DNA of 64,000 nucleotides, taken from positions 1 through 64,000 of the forward strand of contig ONRP01000009.1 of NCBI GenBank assembly GCA_900320245.1. Direction: 5' to 3'. Of the stretch, positions 61,140 through 64,000 are shown in pieces. The position numbers and the translations under genes are program-made. Under the pieces are notes generated by a model. That model saw only the letters and a program-made list of their open reading frames with translations. It did no database searches and had not been told where the DNA came from. Source of the DNA: an uncultured Prevotellaceae bacterium. Its GTDB lineage: Bacteria; Bacteroidota; Bacteroidia; Bacteroidales; Muribaculaceae. Positions within the stretch are counted from its first letter, which is position 1. Each line of letters begins with the position of its first letter.

Positions 61140-62168
61140 TTATTTGGAATTCTTCTTGTAGTGCTTAATCAGTCGGGGAATCACGTCCTCGACACTGCCC
61201 GTGATCACGTAGTCGGCAATCGCATTGATGGGCGCGTCAGGGTCGGTGTTGATGCTGATGATGATACTGCTCTCGTTCATGCCGGCGATGTGCTGGATCT
61301 GGCCCGAGATACCGCAGGCGATGTACAGTTTGGGACGCACGGTGACACCGGTCTGGCCAATCTGGCGCTCATGGTCGGTGAAGCCGGCATCGACGGCAGC
61401 GCGCGATGCGCCCACCTCGCCGCCGAGCACGTCGGCCAACTCGTGGAGCATCTCGAAGTTCTCCTTGCTGCCCACGCCGTAGCCACCAGCCACGATGATG
61501 TGGGCACCCTTGATGTTCACCTTGCTTTGCTCGATCTCGCGGTCAATGATTTTCACCACGAGGCTGGCAGGGTCGATATACTTGTCGGGGTCAAGGTTGA
61601 TGACCTCGCCCTTGTAGTTGGCGTCAAAAATCTCCTTCTTCATCACACCCTCGCGCACGGTAGCCATCTGGGGACGGCACTCGGGGTTGACGATGGTGGC
61701 GACGATGTTGCCACCGAAGGCGGGACGGATCTGGTACAACAGGTCTTTGTACTCCTTGCCCTTGGCTGCGTCGGTGTGGTCACCGATCTCCAGCGAGGTG
61801 CAGTCGGCGGTCAAGCCGCTGTGCAGGCAAGAGGAGACGCGGGGACCCAGGTCACGGCCGATGGTGGTGGCGCCCATGAGGCACACCTGCGGCTCAATCT
61901 CCTTGAACAGGGTGGTCACCACACTGCTGTGGGGCAGTGACGTGTAGGGGAACAGGCGCTCATCCTGCACCTTATAGACCACGTCAACGCCGTAGGGGAA
62001 CAATTCCTGCTCGATGCCGTCGAGTTTGTCGCCCAGCACCAGCGCCTCGAGGCGGCAGCCCAAGTGTGTAGCCAATTGGCGGCCCTTGGTCAGCAGTTCG
62101 AGGCTGACGTCGGCGATGCGGCCCTCGTCATACTCGCAATAGACTATCAGATTATTCTTGTCTTCCAT
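61140..62168 (-). CDS. etfA: Electron transfer flavoprotein subunit alpha
   Basis: 342 aa. The N-terminal ETF domain (about 5-195) and C-terminal FAD domain (about 205-342) carry the signature GGYGVGSKENFEMLHELADVLGGEVGASRAAVDAGF (in parts), GQTGVTVRPKLYIACGISGQIQHIAGM (in parts) and NTDPDAPI. It forms the heterodimer with EtfB that takes electrons from the adjacent acyl-CoA dehydrogenase. Operon order etfB, etfA, acd. Confidence 0.95.
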   Translation of the reverse strand: MEDKNNLIVYCEYDEGRIADVSLELLTKGRQLATHLGCRLEALVLGDKLDGIEQELFPYGVDVVYKVQDERLFPYTSLPHSSVVTTLFKEIEPQVCLMGATTIGRDLGPRVSSCLHSGLTADCTSLEIGDHTDAAKGKEYKDLLYQIRPAFGGNIVATIVNPECRPQMATVREGVMKKEIFDANYKGEVINLDPDKYIDPASLVVKIIDREIEQSKVNIKGAHIIVAGGYGVGSKENFEMLHELADVLGGEVGASRAAVDAGFTDHERQIGQTGVTVRPKLYIACGISGQIQHIAGMNESSIIISINTDPDAPINAIADYVITGSVEDVIPRLIKHYKKNSK

Positions 62169-62230
62169 TTTCTTTTAGTTTTTTGTTTCTTAGTTGGCCG
62201 CGGCAGAGCCACGGCACAGATCAACCTTGA

Positions 62231-63103
62231 TTACCCGATGATGTGGTCGGCAATAAGTTCTTTCACGAGACCCTCGAGTTCAGCGTCGGCAGCGGCGTCG
62301 ATGCGGCGGGCTTCCTTGGCCTGGAAGGCGACGTTGACGATGGTCTTCACCTTGGTGGGCGAGCCGGGCATACCAATCTGCTCGGGGTCGGCCTCAATCT
62401 CCTTCACGCCCCACTCCTTGATGGCAAGATAGGGACGGGCATCCACGAGCGCCTGGCGGTCGGCGGGCAGTGCGGCCTTCTCGCTGGGCGTCACGGCATA
62501 CTTGTACTTCTGGATGAGACGGGCATTGCGGGGACGGCATGCGTCGGCGCTGCCGTTCACGGTCACCACCAGGGGCAACGGGCACTCCACGGTCTCGAAG
62601 CCGCGCTCGATACGGCGCTTGATGGTAGCCTTGCCGTCGGCGACGCGAATGCTCTCGGCATAGGTCACCTGGGGCAAGCCCAACTTCTCGGCGATCTGCG
62701 GACCCACCTGGGCCGTGTCGCCGTCGATGGCCTGGCGGCCACCCACGATGATGTCAAACTCACCCATGTGGCGGATGGCCTGGGCCAGCGAGTAACTCGT
62801 GGCGAGCGTGTCGGCGCCACCCAGGGGGCGGTCGGTCAGCACAACGCCGTCGTCACCACCACGGTACAGGCTCTCGCGCACCATCTCGGCACTGCGGGGC
62901 AAGCCCATCGTCAGCAGCGTGATGGTCGAGCCGGGGTGGGCATCCTTTAACTGCAACGCCTGTTCCAGGGCGTTGAGGTCCTCGGGGTTGAAAATGGCGG
63001 GCAGAGCGGCACGGTTGATGGTGCCGTCCTCCTTCATCGCATCTTTACCCACGTTGCGGGTATCTGGCACTTGCTTGGCCAGAACAATGATTCTTAAACC
63101 CAT
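62231..63103 (-). CDS. etfB: Electron transfer flavoprotein subunit beta
   Basis: 290 aa. Begins LRIIVLAKQVPDTRNVG; nucleotide-site segments are EQALQLKD, LTMGLPRSAEMVRESLYRGGDDGVVLTD (in parts), GGADTLATSYSLA, GRQAIDGDTAQVGPQIAE and a C-terminal MPGSPTKV. First gene of the etfBA-acd unit, with a promoter at 63187. Confidence 0.95.
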   Translation of the reverse strand: MGLRIIVLAKQVPDTRNVGKDAMKEDGTINRAALPAIFNPEDLNALEQALQLKDAHPGSTITLLTMGLPRSAEMVRESLYRGGDDGVVLTDRPLGGADTLATSYSLAQAIRHMGEFDIIVGGRQAIDGDTAQVGPQIAEKLGLPQVTYAESIRVADGKATIKRRIERGFETVECPLPLVVTVNGSADACRPRNARLIQKYKYAVTPSEKAALPADRQALVDARPYLAIKEWGVKEIEADPEQIGMPGSPTKVKTIVNVAFQAKEARRIDAAADAELEGLVKELIADHIIG

Positions 63104-63186
63104 AGTTTCTTTTTCGATTTTATGGTTGTTACGTTGATATTCTTTTTATTTACAGTAACTTGTGCCACTTGAGCACAAAAACGCCG

Positions 63187-63194
63187 CAAAGGTA
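63187..63194 (-). promoter_or_regulatory. -7 box for etfBA-acd
   Basis: TACCTTTG followed by CGG on the minus strand, leader of about 80 nt before etfB. Confidence 0.65.
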
Positions 63195-63280
63195 CAAAAA
63201 ATCTTACATTCTCAACCACCCCTACCCCTTAAAGTATATTAATAATGTGGATTTACCCTACTCATTTCGGAGTATATGAT

Positions 63281-63288
63281 TATATTTG
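63281..63288 (+). promoter_or_regulatory. -7 box for the thioesterase gene
   Basis: TATATTTG followed by CACCC, 26 nt before the ATG. Confidence 0.65.
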
Positions 63289-63313
63289 CACCCAACTTAA
63301 CGACCATCAACTC

Positions 63314-64000
63314 ATGTACACACTCAATTATAAAGTCACAACCAGTTGCTGTGACAGCGAGGGAAAACTGAAACTCTACTCGGCCCTGCAGATGATGCAG
63401 GACTGCTCCGAGATGTGGATTGACAGCGAACCCACGGCCCGCAAGTTCTTCAAAGACAACAACATGACTCAACTGCTGGCCACGCGCCAAGTCGAGATTG
63501 TGCGTGTACCCCAGTTCAAGGAGGAACTGGCGGTAACGACCTCCATCTATGAGGTGATGCCGATGTACGGCTTCCGCAACACCTTCATCCGCGATGCCCA
63601 GGGACAGCCCTGTTACCGGACGTGGAGCATGGGCGCGTTTGTGGACCTCGCGACGGGAAAATTGGCGAGGCTCTCAGAGGACGCGATTGCATCGCTCACC
63701 CTTGAGTCCAAGCAGGAAATGAACTACCGTGGCCGCCGTATCATCCTGCCCAAGCAGGGCGGCTCGGTGCTTGAGCCCGTCTGCGTCATGCGTGCCGACA
63801 TCGACTACAACCGCCACATGAACAACGCCAACTATGTGCGCATCGCCATGGAACTGCTACCCGAAGGCTTTGAGGTCAAGGACATGCGCGTCGAGTACCG
63901 CATCGCCGCCAAGCAGGGCGACCTGCTCACCCCCACCCTCTACCCCACCGCCGGCGGCTTCATCGTCGCCCTCGACATCGACGGCGAGCCCAGCGCCATC
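63314..64000 (+). CDS. Acyl-ACP thioesterase, 3' end outside the window
   Basis: 229 codons visible, open to the last base, so partial. A double-hotdog acyl-ACP thioesterase (FatA/plant-type family, PF01643-like): the first hotdog has ALQMMQDCSEMWIDSE, VEIVRVPQF and SIYEVMPMYGFRNTFIRD. The second begins near residue 150 with VMRADIDYNRHMNNANYVRIAME, where the Asn-His pair is the catalytic region. It releases free fatty acids from acyl-ACP. The usual length is about 250 aa, so only about 20 residues should be missing. Confidence 0.9.
   Translation, partial: MYTLNYKVTTSCCDSEGKLKLYSALQMMQDCSEMWIDSEPTARKFFKDNNMTQLLATRQVEIVRVPQFKEELAVTTSIYEVMPMYGFRNTFIRDAQGQPCYRTWSMGAFVDLATGKLARLSEDAIASLTLESKQEMNYRGRRIILPKQGGSVLEPVCVMRADIDYNRHMNNANYVRIAMELLPEGFEVKDMRVEYRIAAKQGDLLTPTLYPTAGGFIVALDIDGEPSAI

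Overview
This window looks like a chromosomal segment of a gut-type Bacteroidales bacterium, plausibly Muribaculaceae/Prevotella-like; the family is inference. The evidence is the recurrent Bacteroidota sigma-70 -7 box (TAnnTTTG) with a TTTG/TTG element about 20 nt upstream, an RprX/RprY-type two-component pair, C-minus L31, the Bacteroidota omega subunit, the GH57/glycosyltransferase/debranching gene trio, PCMD and BspA-like repeat surface proteins, and C-terminal dockerin-type modules. Most housekeeping genes are GC-rich. The 15.5-16.3 kb gene, the two leucine-rich-repeat genes (26-31 kb) and the 57-59 kb lipoprotein cluster read visibly more AT-rich.

Layout. 0-6.8 kb: histidine kinase and response regulator, an acyltransferase, a PHP phosphatase, L31, and two overlapping membrane-protein genes. 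6.9-13.9 kb: a lipid kinase, then debranching enzyme, glycosyltransferase and GH57 amylase, then a secreted protein with two cohesin-like modules plus a dockerin. 14-25.8 kb: omega, BamD, a FISUMP-like protein, a Bcp peroxiredoxin, DPP-IV, MiaA, a tiny Arg-rich protein, RecR, malate dehydrogenase, tRNA-Val, an RsuA/RluB-type pseudouridine synthase with a long QRQGGY-repeat N-terminus, and AsnS. 26-31 kb: two repeat-rich secreted proteins whose 3' ends (dockerin plus 3' flank) are almost identical. 31.1-33.4 kb: a hairpin/repeat cluster and a complete IS3-family element beside recA. 35-38 kb: a thioredoxin-fold lipoprotein without CxxC, a methyltransferase/flavodoxin-reductase pair and a small conserved protein.

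38.3-42.4 kb holds a short phage structural cassette: portal, a small protein, major capsid and an M15 peptidase. No terminase or tail genes are visible. The portal stops early next to an inverted-repeat element, the small gene has an in-frame stop, and the capsid gene is split by a 59-nt insert whose exact removal restores the reading frame. 42.6-51.4 kb: glycerate kinase, a coiled-coil lipoprotein, RsmI, an acidic protein, PBP4, a HExxH protein, a membrane protein and a PglF/CapD-type dehydratase. 51.6-56.3 kb: a co-directional surface-protein cluster (PCMD lipoprotein, beta-barrel, two dockerin-bearing secreted proteins, a lipoprotein). 56.4-64 kb: a CDF transporter, three lipocalin-like lipoprotein paralogues made by tandem duplication with recognisable junction fragments, an acyl-CoA dehydrogenase with EtfA/EtfB, and the start of an acyl-ACP thioesterase that runs off the window.

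The most interesting items are the split capsid gene (matched AAG codons, early stop, hairpin), the cohesin-like/dockerin protein set, the tandem triplication with fused gene fragments, and the spaced repeats at the IS right end. All functions are assigned by reading protein motifs; no database search was possible.
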